DNA of 64,000 nt from Protopterus annectens (GCF_019279795.1 NC_056732.1:183177677-183241676), one strand, 5' to 3'; positions 47,777 to 62,380 are shown, numbered from the stretch's first letter. A program made the numbers and translations. Notes: a model not told the origin generated them from the letters alone.

Positions 47777-48380
47777 CTGACTGCTTAGGAGGCAATATGC
47801 ATTGCAATTTCTGAAGAAGTGCTTGCTCCTAGTGGAAACTGTGCAACAATTTCCATTGCAATTCTCAGTTTCTGCTTTTATGAGACAAGGAGATAACTGA
47901 TTTACTCTGAATGACTCCTTTAATGTTAACCAGTCTGTGTCTACCATATATGAAAATGCTAACAAGCAGAATGAGTTACATGCCAGAACTGTTCATTTTA
48001 ATGCGCATAACATTTATATTATAGTAAAGTAATCATTCTGGATTCAGTACTTCTTCCATACGCACATGTAACCCAACAATGAAAGAATTTAAAATGACAA
48101 TATGTATTCCAAAAGAGAGAAAACTGAAGTGCAAGTTTTTTTGTGTGATTGCGAAACCACATAGTGAAAGCAGATCACTTTCATGTTAGCATACTTTTAA
48201 TGAGTAACAGCCTGCTTGTTTTATAAAACATCACTGATAGATGTTACAGCAGTCTGACATGAATTTCTAATAAAAAGTTACATTTCTGAAAATCTACACT
48301 TTCATATATATATGATAAGCATTTTGGTCTTTACTTCATCAGAACTGGTAATTTAGTTTCCATTCTTCCTTCCTTAAAAA
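47777..48380. other. unclassified DNA with one hammerhead-core word
   Basis: The minus strand at 48342-48334 reads CTGATGAAG and continues TAAAGACCAAAATGCTTATC. This echoes the motif at 62409-62460 but lacks an intact GAAA. Confidence 0.35.
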
Positions 48381-50373
<1,993 letters not shown>

Positions 50374-50412
<39 letters not shown>

Positions 50413-50416
50413 TGTT
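50374..50416. repeat. (TG)n microsatellite
   Basis: About 40 bp TG repeat. Confidence 0.95.
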
Positions 50417-51009
50417 GTATATATGGTGGAGTTGCAACTGCCTATCATCACAGATTTGTTTGCAGGATTTGTATGCTATTTCTTCACCAACAAAGTAAGT
50501 CTGTTTTATTATAATGAGCATATTTGAGTATGACTAACTGTAGGTGCAAAATTCGGAAACTAATGTCTGTGGCATTTTACAAAGTCATTTGTCATCACTT
50601 TGCAAGTAAAATCATTGTCAAAAAATATGCATAACATTCATAGATATTTCTTTGTGGAATGCATCTTTTGGAGACTTGACCTATGCCTGATACCACCATT
50701 AAATTTGGAGTCATACAGTGACAAACACTATGTGAACCTAGAGCTGGGTTTATTTATGTCTTTATATTTGAAGTTGTCAGTTAAATGCATGCTGCAGGTT
50801 ACCACCATGACATAACTTTTCTGAAAATTTTATTAGAAAATTTCAGTCTCTTGCAGACATATGGACCTATATTCTAAACAAATACCAGTAGGCTTATATG
50901 GCCTTTTGGATGGCCTATTTTTGACATTCTATACAGAATAGATCTATTTCTCATTTTTTCAAGCTGGTAAACACAAATTATATGTGAATAATGTCATTAG
51001 CATATTCTT

Positions 51010-52400
51010 ATCAAAATCTGATCTGCAATTGAAAGTTCAGGGACGTCTTGTTCATCCATTAATTTCCGAAAGTCATCATACGTAGGTGTAATAGTTGATT
51101 TCCATTTTCATGTAATGCCCCCAATATGAGAAAGTCTAAACAGCTCAGTTCATATGAGTTGGCCCCTGGCAATGTTACAAAGCTCAGCAAAAATTCCTTG
51201 GCAGAAATACTCACCTGCTCCTTCCAAATGAGACCACAGATATGTTTGAGAGTCATCTTAAAAGTCCCTAAGCATTACATTGTCAAAACATATGGATCCA
51301 TTCCTGATATGTCAAAACATATGGATCCATTCCTGATATGTTGCTGCTCTCCACCTCCAAACTTCCAACAGGAAGAGGCCACCCCTGCAATCATTCTTGC
51401 TAATTTCATAGTGGTATTGAATCACTTTAACTGACATCACCAGCCAAAAAATTAAATTTACACAGGTGTGTTACATACTTAGGTGTAGCAATTAATTTTA
51501 CCCAATCTGTCCAGCTAGTGTCAGTATTTAACTTCCACTCCTTCATTAATCTGTACTTATTAAGGAGACTATCTCTGGGGAGAATCAATATTTTGTAAAG
51601 CTTGACAATAGTTCCCCTTAGTATCTCACACTGACCCTAATTATGAAAAGCCATGAAATATATTTTGGCTATGCTTCCTTTTTAACTTTATATACCTTGT
51701 TACATTACAGTCTAGTGAATAGTGTTATAAATTGGAAATCTATTTTCAGAAAGAGAAAATGTAGAGCAAAGTTCTTCCCACATTACTCTCTGTAATCCTA
51801 TGACTGATCCTGAAACTGTAACTCAGAGCAAGTGTTTAAAATTCTAGATAACTTTATAACCCAACCCCAGCAGTTTAATTTACTAATTATAGATAGTATA
51901 TCCTTCATCCAAGTTGTTGTAATTGTTTCTCGAGGTACCATCCATGCAAATCAAGAAAGCTAATAATCTCAATAGTCAGTTCAGTCTGGTTTGTCTTATG
52001 TACTGTAGCGTGTCATACATCCCTGTCTGGGTACCCCTCTGCTTCACAATCATCTTTACCCGAGTAGCTTGCTTACTTTGACCGAAGAGCTCACCAAACA
52101 CTTAAGGTGGGCTATGATTGAATACAGTTCTTGAACATGAAGGCCTATTACAACTTGTGATAAAAGGTAAAGTAGGACGTTTCCATGTCAGGCTGAGTTT
52201 ATCCCCTGTCCATATGATTTTTTTAGCCAAGATTTAAGTTTTGACCACAAATGAAAAAGGAGGGATAAGGGAAATGTCTGTGAAGCATATTCAATAAAGG
52301 AAGAATAAAACCATGCTACTGCATCTACCATTTGAGTCATATCCATACAAAGAAAAACTTCAGTCTTTGACAATATGTCTTAACCCTTGTGAGTATTTTA
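51010..52400 (-). pseudogene. L1/Tx1-like LINE ORF2 C-terminal relic
   Basis: The minus-strand translation gives FPLSLLFHLWSKLKSWLKKS (about 52265-52205), then KLYKILILPRDSLLNKYRLM with KEWKLNTDTSWTDWVKL (about 51605-51500), VTHLCKFNF, TYLWSHLEGAG and WKSTITPTYDDFRKLMDEQD near 51100-51050. This order fits the region after the RT palm in L1-type ORF2 (…LLYKYKLMREW…, …WK..…P…W…). Numerous stops and shifts; no endonuclease or catalytic box remains. It is a truncated, old copy, possibly of the same clade as the ORF1 relic at 29-30.5 kb. Confidence 0.65.
51267..51341. repeat. 29-bp direct duplication
   Basis: 'tgtcaaaacatatggatcc' plus 'attcctgata' occurs twice back to back inside the L1-like relic. 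Confidence 0.85.
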
Positions 52401-52575
52401 CCATACATACGTTCCAATGTAGCAGGTAAAGTAGACCATAGCTGTATCCCTGACAACACATTTAATTACTGAAGTCTAATATAAAAATCTTCAAACTTTT
52501 GCAAAGATGGTATGCAGTTTATTTTAATGATTTTAATTTTACTTGAATTTACTCTATACCCTGAATTTCATTCAC

Positions 52576-53782
52576 AGGTTCATAGGTTCATAAGTAGGTA
52601 CTAGGCTATCGGCCCAAGGGCCTACATAAGCCTAGCCAGCAAGGTTCCATGGCTTACACCACCCAAGAAAGTTATTTTCCTGTGCCACTGTCGAGCAGAG
52701 ACACAGAAGTGATCCCCGGGGTGTATTTCCTATTTCCCATCCACTCATCAAGAATTCTCATGAAGAGTGCTAATGAAGAACTTTGCTTGACATAGATGGG
52801 TAGCTTGTTCCAGAGTATAGGAAGTCTCTGGGACAGGAATCTATCCCTCCAGCATGTCCTGTTTATTGTGGTGACAAGGTTTAGGTCCCTAGAGCATGTA
52901 GCTCGGAGGGATTGGGATTTCTTTAGGTGTAGCATGTTCAACAGCTCTGGGTTTGACATAGCTTTATATGTTAGGCAGAGATCACCTCGGAGTATGCGTT
53001 ATGCTATGGAGTAAAGCTGGAGTTTTTTGAGGCGATCAGTATAGGCCATTTGTTTGAGGCCAGTAATCCTTTTTGTGAGGTACTTCTGTGGCCTTTCCAG
53101 CTGCTGCAGATGTCTTGTGAGGTACATTCCAAAAGGGGCATTGTACTCTATAATGGGTCTAATGAGTGTCGAGTAGAGGGGAACAATCACCTCTTTTTTC
53201 CTGGATGAGAACCCTTTTATGATGAGGTGTGCCACGTAGAAGGATTTCCTGACTACTGTGGCGATGTGACTATCACAGGAGAGACTACTGTCCACCTGGT
53301 TCCCAAGGTCTCTTATCACACATTCAGTGTTAAGTAGATTGCTGCCTATGTGGTAGTTCATGGGTACAGAGTTTTTACCAAAGGGGATGACACTGCACTT
53401 TTTGGCATTGAGTTTGAGGCCATGGCTCTGACACCAGGCATCTGTCTCAGTGAGGCCCTTCTGTAGGATGTCCACATCATTTGGGGACTTGACTATGGCT
53501 CCTAGTTTGCAGTCATCTGTGAACTTTGTTAGCCAGAGGCCTTCTGTGTTAGCCTGTACTTCAGAGAAGTAGATACCAAACAGGAGAGGTCCCAGGACAG
53601 AACCCTGTGGTACTCCACTTGTCATTGCTTTGAGGTCAGATTTGGAGTCTGCAACTTTTACAGTGTGGGTTCTGTCAGTGAGCCAGTTGGCAAGACATCT
53701 TGTGACATAGGGATTTATACCTAGTTTAGTGAGTTTAGCTATAATTCCAGAATGGAGGATGGTGTCAAAAGCCTTTGCTATG
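52576..53782 (-). mobile_element. CR1-like LINE, 5'-truncated (subfamily A)
   Basis: Starts inside RT palm A (IAKAFDTILHSGIIAKLTKL) and runs through GVPQGSVLGPLLFGIYFS, LTKFTDDCKLGA (the A of ADD changed to T), HGLKLNAKKCSVIPFGKNSV and SRKKEVIVPLYSTLIRPIIE. The C-terminal INRTCWRDRFLSQRLPILWN follows, and the 3' repeats of ATGAACCT type lie at 52576-52590. The 53805-52999 reading is open for 268 codons. After one shift the last 95 codons (52959-52672) keep the Arg codon (LRATCSRD) that is a stop in two other copies. 5' truncation near 53782. Confidence 0.88.
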
Positions 53783-55267
53783 TATTGATCACATACGAGG
53801 CTCAAATGAATGCCTTTGATGAGATATTTTGTTATACTTGTTAGAAGTTCTGTTAGTCCATGAGATATATATACATCCTATATAAAATGTGGACTTGGAC
53901 ATGAACATTCTGTTAAAACCTACATGCAAAATAAATTAATTCTGCAAAATGCTCAGGCTTGCAAGTTTATTAGAACAGCAAAAAATGGTATTTAATTCTG
54001 CAGAAAGTTTTAGAGTACAATGGATGTATGATTTATAGAAAAATGAGGTTCAAGGGTAATTTGAAATAGTACTAAGAACGTGACTAGTTTGGTGCCCAGA
54101 AAGCATGCCCATAGAACAGGAAAACATAATGGCATAGATTTTCTGACTTTACCAGAGAAGTTCTACTACCAACAAAATAACAATATATTAATGACCTGTC
54201 ATATTCAGTTTCAGAAAGAGATGACTATGAATGTGATTGATTCAAATGTGTACAGGAATGACTTCATGCTTCATATTAGCCACACAACTCCAGTTATGTA
54301 CACTGTTTTCAGCTTTTGGCAGGATGCCATCCTGTGTTGCATTCTTATCACTATGGAGGCCTTTTATCACTCAGTGATGGATGTCAAACCTCCAAAGATT
54401 TCAGTCAAAGAAAGGCAAGGCTGTTGAGTTAAAAAAGTTGCTCTTTTCCTCTCCCGATATTTCCTCACTTGAGATCGTTACTTCGCAAATCATGCAAAGC
54501 CTCCATAGTTCCTAGCTTCCCCCGAGTCGCTGCACAATTTGTCACAACTTTTTTGATACTGCACAGTATATATTACCTTTGTAAATTCTTCACACTCCCA
54601 GACGTTTACTACATTACCCACTGAAACTGCCAATATATTTCCACTGATTCTGGACAATACTCAACAAGAATTGCTCAGAAAGTTGCCATCATCAGTTTAA
54701 GTACTTACTGCACCACTGATGACTACAAGAAGAATCTAGTATTACCACCAAGACATGCATCATTGACCCTTCTAACACAACTCCTTGCTTCTGCCATAAT
54801 GACTGATTTCTTGACCAATGCTACATTTGGTCTCAGTAAGCCTTACTCTGTGCAGATTGCAATAGAAGTCTGTCAGAGATAACTGATGAACATATCTGCA
54901 AACAAATCTCCACCAGAAATTCATCAGATCTCATCAATGATTTGGTCACCCAGGTTTGTCAGGTTGACTCTGTCTCATTTGAATTCAAGTCACCAACAAG
55001 TAGTGATGAGTTGTCTGAGCTACCCCCCTTTTCTGTGAAATAACTCGAACAGATAATCTTAATTATGATCCCATGACTGCAAAGTCTATGACTGACCTTC
55101 TGACCTTCAGTCTAAGGTGTTCTGATACCATTTTCATGTTTGACTGTCTTAGTGATAATTAATGACTGAAGTTAGGACAGTGAGCACAACAAATGAATTC
55201 ACTTCTAAATATTACATACAGTAGAAGAAAACCCTACATCCATTGATCCATCAATCAGTTGATCCAG
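53783..55267. other. unclassified DNA
   Basis: A 115-codon frame (54080-54427) has no domain I recognise and ordinary composition; I leave it unnamed. Confidence 0.3.
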
Positions 55268-55470
55268 CCATATATCCATCCATCCATCCATCCATCCATC
55301 CATCCATCCATCCATCCATCCATCCATCCATCCATCCATCCACAACATCTTTTACCATTTTACACATAGGATTGGGGTGTCACATCAGCAGTGACAACCA
55401 TCTAGAGCCAATGTTTACACCACTTGGTGGCTAGCCCTGCCACTGTTGTTCTTCCATGCCACACATGTGT

Positions 55471-55532
<62 letters not shown>

Positions 55533-55533
55533 C

Positions 55534-55610
<77 letters not shown>

Positions 55611-55812
55611 CTATGTTCAATTTAGTGTGTCAAATTCATCTAATGTGTGTCTTTGCAATGTGGTAGGAAATGGACCACCCTTTGAAAACCCAAGTGAGCA
55701 AAGGTAAGACATGCAGATTCTGCACAGAAGTCACCCCACCCAAGAATCACAACAGAGAATATCTTGCTGTGAGGTGACATTGCTAACTGCTGCATCACTG
55801 AGGGAGACCATG
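55268..55812 (-). mobile_element. fish-type tRNA-derived SINE with internal microsatellite expansion
   Basis: Read on the plus strand: (CATC)n at 55271-55341, a degenerate body, (CA)n at 55473-55605, then 'caatttagtgtgtcaaattcat', 'cctttgaaaaccca', 'acatgcagattctgcacaga' and 'cttgctgtgaggtgaca'. The order matches the widespread fish repeat '(catc)n ... ccaatttagtg...acccacgcaaacacggggagaacatgcaaactccacacag...cttgctgtgaggc'. The tRNA-like promoter end is on the right, so the SINE is minus-strand with its (GATG)n tail at the left. The internal CA tract has grown to over 130 bp. Strongest single clue to a fish-like genome. Confidence 0.7.
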
Positions 55813-58140
55813 TTACCAGGCAGTCATTCAGATACAGCCCAGAGCCCGGAAATGGATCTGAGAAGTCATTAAGAATGCCTGTGTTCTTTTGATGATACCT
55901 ATACCCAATAGCCAATATTGCAGGGATAAGACACCTGAGGTTTATAGATTTAATAGAGTAGCTTCCAGGAGCACATTTACAAAATTCAGGGCATTTGCTC
56001 TTTAAAGTAACATTGAAATTCACATGACTCTACTTATCTCACGTGTTTCCTTTTCACAGATTTAGGTTTATGGCTGCTCTTATGATTTATGTTGTGTTCA
56101 GAAACATCACTTTCCATTTACAGAATTGCATGTACCACCATTTCCACTTTACTCACTGGGATGGCTGGTTTATCCATTGTTATTTTGCTACTTTTCCATA
56201 TCTAAATAAAATAAGTTTTTAATCCTTATGGCCTGTAATTAATATTATGTGTATCAGGCAAATTAACATGTAAAGCTTGAGAAAGGAATTAGTGTGAAAT
56301 ATACATCTTACATGCTAAATGGCCCACCAAAATTGGTAGTCACAGGTGGTTACAAACTTTCAGCCACAGGATGATGTTTTTTGTCAGCTCCTTCATCACT
56401 AATGCAACAAGCACCTACTTGGCCTAGCTTTAACAAACATGCCAAAGGCCTTAATAACATGAATACTGCAGCATTCACAACCTCAAACAACATCAAGCAG
56501 TTATCACCAATGAAATTCACAAGTGTGTATCTTATTCCCACACAGAGATTGTATTCCGCCAAGTATTCCCTCAGTTTCTTTGTGAACAGCAACAATGAGA
56601 AGACGATAAACACCTGCCAGATATATTATGTGAGTACAAGCTTGATTATCTAACCAATCTCAGAGTCCACAAAACCTTTGAACTAGCTTCACTATAGATG
56701 CTCTATCCCCTTCATAGGGTAAGGTATGACTCTAGGCTTTGACAGCATTTTTGAAGATTATATCCCAGTGAGTCAAATGTTTTGGATATTTTGCATAATA
56801 TTATGAAACAGGACTAGTCTGTTGATCCTGCATCTGGGCAGGCTTTAGACATAATGAGGCCTTAAGCTATGGAAAGCTCTAGAATCCCTATTTGGGAAAT
56901 GCTAACAAAGGATAAAGCTTTGATGGCTCATTCTAGACTGTGAGGCCCTAAGATGTGTATTTTATTAAATCTTGTGCCGCTGTACACTCTGGAATAAACT
57001 AAGTAGCATATACTATTTGTTTGTTTACAAGTATCTGTTTTGCAGAAGCTGTCAAGGAACAGTGACTGCTTAAGAGACTTCCTGAAGGCTCTAGTATTTG
57101 AGTGGAGAAAGAGGAAAATCAAGTGCAGGACTATAAGATGAAACTTCTTCTGGTAATAGCCTTCTCTTGCTCAGTTGCTGATCCTTTCATGTTTCTAGTA
57201 CGTGGTCATTCTAGCAGTGGTATCTTATTCTACCGGGTCACTACTGATTAGAACAGAAAACTCTGCTTACATTGCTGGATGAAAGTCCATTAAGAACTGT
57301 GGGTATATGTGGATAAAGTCCTTTAGGCTTAAGCAGCCATCCTTGGTGAGGGCTTCTAAAATCACTTCCCATTTTTGTGGTTGGAGTTAGAGCATGTCAT
57401 AACAGTGTGCAGCTCTAGATATATACCTGAGAACACCAGCATAAAACCAATGGCATCACAGTGCCTGTTGTAAATAAAAGAAAGTGTAAGTAACCTATGG
57501 AGTCATGAGCACTGATATAGTTATTATACTCTAAGCAAGAATATATCTTGGACTGCATGGAAAAATTAAGCAGAACCTAAATAAAACTACGGAGTCCTGC
57601 TAAATTATTTTAGATTGCCTAGTTTCCCTTGAGAGAATAAGTTGATTTTCAGTACCTAGCATGCTATTTTATTAATAGATAATTTGATAATCTCACATGA
57701 GAGGCATTTTAGGTTGCTCTTTTCCACTTTATAACAGGCGAGGCAGTTTATGAATTTGTAGGAGCAGTACCATGCATTTGGTGATCAGAAATCCACTCTA
57801 AAGCTATCTTGAACTGAACTTTTACACTGGCATACATTTATGTTTTTTTATTTTGCTGTATTTTTGCTTTATATCTTATCTTTCTGGAAAAGGTAACCAT
57901 TGTAAGAGAATCTTCCAAATTCATCTTTGTATGGTGTTTGGTGTTTGTATGGTGTTTCTATCCACCATTTCCTTTCAAAAATGTTGCCTTTGTTGAGTAT
58001 TATTTCAGTCTTTTGTAATCCAGCTGTGTATTCATAGTTGTTTTCTTTTCAGAAACCCTAACATTTTCCTTACTCCTACTTCTTTCTTTGATACTCTGAC
58101 ATCTTCATCTTCCATCTCATGTTTTATTCTGGGCAATGAC
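55813..58140. other. anonymous DNA
   Basis: No gene or repeat family assigned; frames of 60-130 codons lack recognisable domains. Confidence 0.35.
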
Positions 58141-58172
58141 ATTTATTTATTTATTTATTTGCAGTTGGTTTA

Positions 58173-58221
58173 CCAGGATAGTCCATTGGGCCAAAATAAC
58201 TTCTATATCAAAGAGTCCTGG
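58173..58221 (-). other. conserved 3' UTR hairpin of the L2-like LINE
   Basis: CCAGGA at 58173-58178 pairs with TCCTGG at 58216-58221. The phrase 'accaggatagtccattggg ... agagtcctgg' resembles a 3' tail common to LINEs in many fish genomes, where such tails are recognised by the element's RT. A partial second copy of this region lies at 62038. Confidence 0.55.
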
Positions 58222-58758
58222 GGAGAAAAGCTCCAATACAGACAAAGACAGGTACATGCAAAATTATATATATACTTATACAGAGTAAAAGATAAAACAT
58301 TTAACACATTTAGGCTCAAAATTTCAAGAAGCATTCAAAACAATATAATATAACTGCCACTGTCAGATGCTGGTTTATGTACTTGTAGTAGCTTTGATGA
58401 TGTTAGACCTATCATGTAGGTAGGTGCATTTTGGAAGACAGGAGGACAGGGACAGAGAGGGCTAAGGATGAGCTTGTGAGCGTCAGCTGTATATATATGA
58501 GTTGATTAGGTAATTCGAGCCAGTTTAGTTTATGGAGAGAGGAACAGTGATGAGTAGTGGACCTATTGCTGTTGGCTTAATTTGGCAATTTTGTTATAGC
58601 AGGAGGAAAGCTGTTTTTAGAGAAGTCTAAAGATTGGTCAATAATGGAGCCCCATAGAGAAGGGAGGGGATGAGAAAAGAGGAAGCGAGTGTGATTTTGG
58701 AAGAGCTTGTAAGGTATTGGTTCTGACGGTATAACATACCTAGTTTTTGATGGTTTTT

Positions 58759-60280
58759 TTAATATTTAGTTGAAGATGGAGTTGTAAGTAAGCCGATTGT
58801 CAATCTGTACACCAAGTAGCTTAGTTTCGACACTAGTTCAAGGGGTGAGTTATTTTGGCTGGTAATTGAGAAAGAGTTCATGTTGAAAGAAGTGGATTTT
58901 GAGGGGGTGAATACCATAAGTTTTGTTTTGGAGGCATTGAGTGCTAAGTGATTTGATTTCATCCAATGTTCAGTAATTGAAAAGCTTCCTGAGTAAGTTT
59001 TGGAGCAGAGAGGAGGTGGCAGAGCAGATGATGGTTGAATCATCTGCATATTGGATGATGTTTGCAAATGGGATAGATTTGTGATAATCATTGATAAATA
59101 TATTAAAGAGAAAGGGACCAAGAATAGATCCTTGAGGAACTCCAGTAAGGGTACTAAGGAATGGGAAGTGGCCTTTTCCATATTACAGCTTGGTATCTAT
59201 TTGATAGATAGCTGGAGAACCAGTTATATTAAGAGGGAGAGAGGTTAAGTTCTGACAGTTTGGCTAAAAGTGTTATGTGAAATGGTGTAAGGCTTTGGAA
59301 GAGAAGTCCAAGTAGTAAGGTGAAGACAATGTGGCGTGCTGGCCTTTTTCCATATTTACAGCTTTATTCACTCCATGATAGGAGCCGGAGAACCGTTTAT
59401 TTATAGAGGGAGAGTTAGTTTTGTACAGTTTTGGTTAGTTAAGAGCAGTGAAATGGTGTCGAAGGCTTTGGAGAGGTCAAGCAGTAAGGTGAAGACAATG
59501 CACGGTGAAATCCGCATAGTTAACAGTCTCAAGAAAGGACAACAGGGCTGTCATAGTGCTATGATTTGGCCTGAACTGTTGTGTAGGGGTTAGCAGGTTG
59601 TTATCTAAGAGATGTGGCAGAAGTTGAAGGTGTATACACTTTTCCAGAAGTTTAGAAATGGGGACAGAATAGCAATGGGACGAAAGTTACTGATGTTGCA
59701 ATTGTTGCCTCCTTTATGTAGGGGATTAAGAATGCTTGCTTCCACAATTGGGGTACAATGCATTCATGGATGGAACGATTGATTAAGATGCTAATAGGAT
59801 AAGCAATTGCATCTGCTGCTATCGAGGAAGTAGGAGGGAATGTTGTCAGGGCATTAGTACATGGCTTCAGTTTCTGAAGGAGTTTCTTTATAGTGGCAGT
59901 GGGTATAGGTTTTAGTGAGAATGGAGAAGGATGGAGAGGGAGAATTAGAGGGGTACAGGTGGAGGTGGAGTTTGAATAGTGGTTAAGGTGGAAGATAGGC
60001 AGAGTGAAATAGAATTGGGGATAGGGTTATTTGTAGTAGAGGGAAGGAGTGTCTTGGAAGGTGAGGTGGGGCCTGTAAAGGAGGAGGTGAGTTTGTTAAT
60101 AGAGTCGATAAAAAAGGAGTTGAACTGTGTAGCTAAATCCAAGTCTGGGATATTTGGGTCTGGGGTTGGGGTATGAGGTTTGCTAGGGTTAAGAAGGGTG
60201 GAGATCCCCTTCCAGAATTTCTGGGGGTTAGTTTTGTTATTGTTTTGGAGTGAGAAGAAGTATTGTTGTTTATCAGAGAT
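58759..60280 (-). pseudogene. L2-like reverse transcriptase (degenerate)
   Basis: Pieces include DLATQFNSFFIDSINKL (linker), INRSIHECIVPQLWKQAFLI, NNCNISNFRPIAILSPF (RT entry block, near 59690), [20 protein letters not shown] (after a lost PQGS), [19 protein letters not shown] where the YADD box should be, and HWMKSNHLALNASKTKLMVF (strong L2 thumb motif). Palm A is disturbed by the duplication at 59170-59500. Not functional. Confidence 0.7.
59170..59500. repeat. 170-bp tandem duplication inside the L2-like RT
   Basis: 'ggccttttccatattacagc' at 59170 recurs as 'ggcctttttccatatttaca' at 59341. Both units end '...gtaaggtgaagacaatg' (59331 and 59500). The units are about 75-80% identical. Confidence 0.85.
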
Positions 60281-60282
60281 AA

Positions 60283-61383
60283 TTAGCTTTTAACTTTATT
60301 TCTAAGGGTTTTATATGCAATATGTTGTTCTAAGGTCTTATTTCTCAGGTAGAGTCCCCAGGCTTTGTCTCTAAGGTGCATGGCTGATAATGTGGTTTTG
60401 GTTAGCCATGGGGCAGATTTTATTTTTATTCTTTTTGTTCTTAGTGGGGCTTGGCAATCAAGTATTCCTAAGAAGGTGGAGTTAAAGTGGGCAACTGCTT
60501 CTTCTAAGGGCAGTGTCTTTAGATTGTTCCAATTGATTGCCTTTAGGGAATCTATGAAGATTGATGGGTTGAAACTTTTGTTATTGCGGGTAGTGATGTA
60601 GTTGTGGGTGCAATAGGAGATGCAGGGGAGTCGGTGAGTGAAAGTAGGCAGATGATCACTAAGAGGGTCAGGTAGTGTACCGCTATCAGAAAAGTAATGG
60701 GGGTGTGACACTAGAATCCAGTCAAGGATGGTGCCACTGGAGGGGTCCTTTGATAGGTGGGTTATGGTGTTGATTAGCTGGGAAAAGTTATAAAGATTGA
60801 TGTTAAGATGGTTGGTTGGAGACTGGATGGAGGTCCAATTAATATTTACATCTCCTAGGATTATGGTTTCATTGCTAATATTATCAGAGAGCCAAGAGAG
60901 AATGTTTTCGAGTGTAGAAATATTGTCCCCTGGGGGGATGTAGAGGGATGCTAGGCATATGTGTTTGTGCTTGTTAACTTGTAGGAGAGAAAGGAGTATT
61001 TCCGCGTTTTTAAATGTAGGAATAGGTTTGTCATATGGGGTGACTAGCAAGGAAGACGAGTATAGGAGAGCAACTCCACCGCCTTTCTTTTGGGTCCTGT
61101 CTTTTCTGATGATTGAATAGGTGGGTGGAGTTATTTCAGAGTCTTTTATAGAGGGCTTTAACCATGTTTCTGAGATAGATAGTATGTCAGGTTTGTTATA
61201 CCTGAGCCATGCATGGAGGATTGGGACTTTATTCACTATACTTTGTGAGTTAATGGAAGTAAAGAATATAGGCTTGTGTGAGGAGGAAGATGAGGAGGGG
61301 CTGGGGTTGGGATGGATATCACCAGATAAAAGACTGGTAATGAAATGAAAGATGGGGTTCAAAAGATAGTTGAGAGGAGTCAA
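60283..61383 (-). pseudogene. L2-like APE endonuclease and linker, open for 366 codons
   Basis: Reads SLLSGDIHPNPSPSSSSSSH, FFTSINSQSIVNKVPILHAW, PDILSISETWLKPSIKDSEI (catalytic Glu), KGGGVALLYSSSL, LASLYIPPGDNISTLENILS, NETIILGDVNINWTS (Asp-x-Asn), TILDWILVSHPHYFS and DPLSDHLPTFTH (Asp-His). All catalytic blocks are recognisable. The linker ends KIKSAPWLTKTTLSAMHLRD. It nicks DNA for target-primed reverse transcription. Unusual for this window in being long and open, which suggests a younger insertion than its neighbours; the RT half is nevertheless broken. Confidence 0.87.
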
Positions 61384-62037
61384 AAAATTATTGTGTCTGC
61401 TGTGATGGCCAAGGGGTGTATAGTTACTAAGGGGATATAATTTTTCTGAGTGGTGAGAACTTTGAATGAGAAGGTGTAGAGCTGTGTTATTGGGTAAAGA
61501 TGGGGGGAGATAGGAGTGTGCAATTGTGGTAGTGGGGAGTTCAGGTGGTTGGTTGTATGATAAGGTTGTGAAAGGTAAAGAGTGTGTGGTTGGGTGAGGT
61601 GATAAAGATATGATAGTTTAAGAGAAAGTAATAGAAGAATAAAGAGGGATGAAGGATTTAGGGGCATGTTGAGAAGTTGCTTTGTATTGAGTGTGAAAGT
61701 TGTAATATATGTGTTGTACTTTAGTTATGCACGAGATGAGAAAAAATCTTGTGTAGGTTGAGTAGGATAAAGAGTAGTAAGAGTGGAGCTGGATGTAATT
61801 AAGCTAGGTAAGTGAGTGAGAGTTTAGAAGTCAGGATGTAAAATATATAGTAGCTGTGGGTGTGGTTATAAATTGGATAATAGGTTGTTGGGGGTGTGTC
61901 TGTGGTGTTGAAGGTTGATTGGTTTAGGGAGGAAGTAGGTGTGGAAACAAGAGGGATATAGCTAGAGGTACTGGGGGCGGGTGGGATTGATGATTGAACC
62001 AGCTGCAAGGTTTCTCAGGAGTCATCTGACAAACCTG

Positions 62038-62106
62038 ATAACTTCTATATCAAAGAGGAACATGGACATGCCCAAAACATGCACATATACATATGTATAA
62101 GCAAAG

Positions 62107-62175
<69 letters not shown>

Positions 62176-62280
62176 CATATAACACATCATGCTGACAGCA
62201 AAGAGTGAAATCCATCTCTATAACTGCCACTGTTGCTGTTGATGCATAGCTGCTTTGCTGATGTTCTATCATGTAGGAAT
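62038..62280 (-). repeat. partial second copy of the L2-like 3' region
   Basis: Exact 20-bp match 'ataacttctatatcaaagag' (62038-62057) to 58196-58215. Later shared phrases are 'tataactgccactgt' and 'tagct-ctttg-tgatgtt..tatcatgtagg' (about 58345-58422 against 62216-62278). An (AT)n tract (62108-62171) has expanded within it. Same orientation as the full element, so it lies upstream of that element's 5' end. Confidence 0.7.
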
Positions 62281-62380
62281 GGACTACACAGCTGATAAGG
62301 CTATGAGATACGTCATAGCAGTGACATTAGTCACTAGCTACATAGCCCTAATGAGATGGAAATATTATGTCATATGTGGC

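Larger units (their letters stand above)
58141..62037 (-). mobile_element. L2-like LINE, nearly full length
   Basis: Minus strand: an N-terminal Pro/Ser/Leu-rich reading (61667-61380), the SGDIHPNPSP signature, the APE endonuclease (61383-60283), a degenerate RT (about 60280-58760), and a long 3' UTR. The 3' UTR carries a conserved hairpin (58221-58173, TCCTGG/CCAGGA arms) and ends in (AAAT)n at 58160-58141. The GDxHPNPGP-like signature before the endonuclease and the short-repeat tail fit L2/CR1-type LINEs. Distinct from the CR1-like family elsewhere in the window. A 170-bp internal tandem duplication and many shifts inactivate RT. Confidence 0.82.

Noticed and set aside
54080..54427. 115-codon frame as a gene
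   Set aside because: No domain, no splice context and no repeat homology that I can support.
58141..62280. LTR retrotransposon, from the direct repeats
   Set aside because: The enclosed coding sequence is an APE-type non-LTR element, and the repeats match its own 3' UTR.
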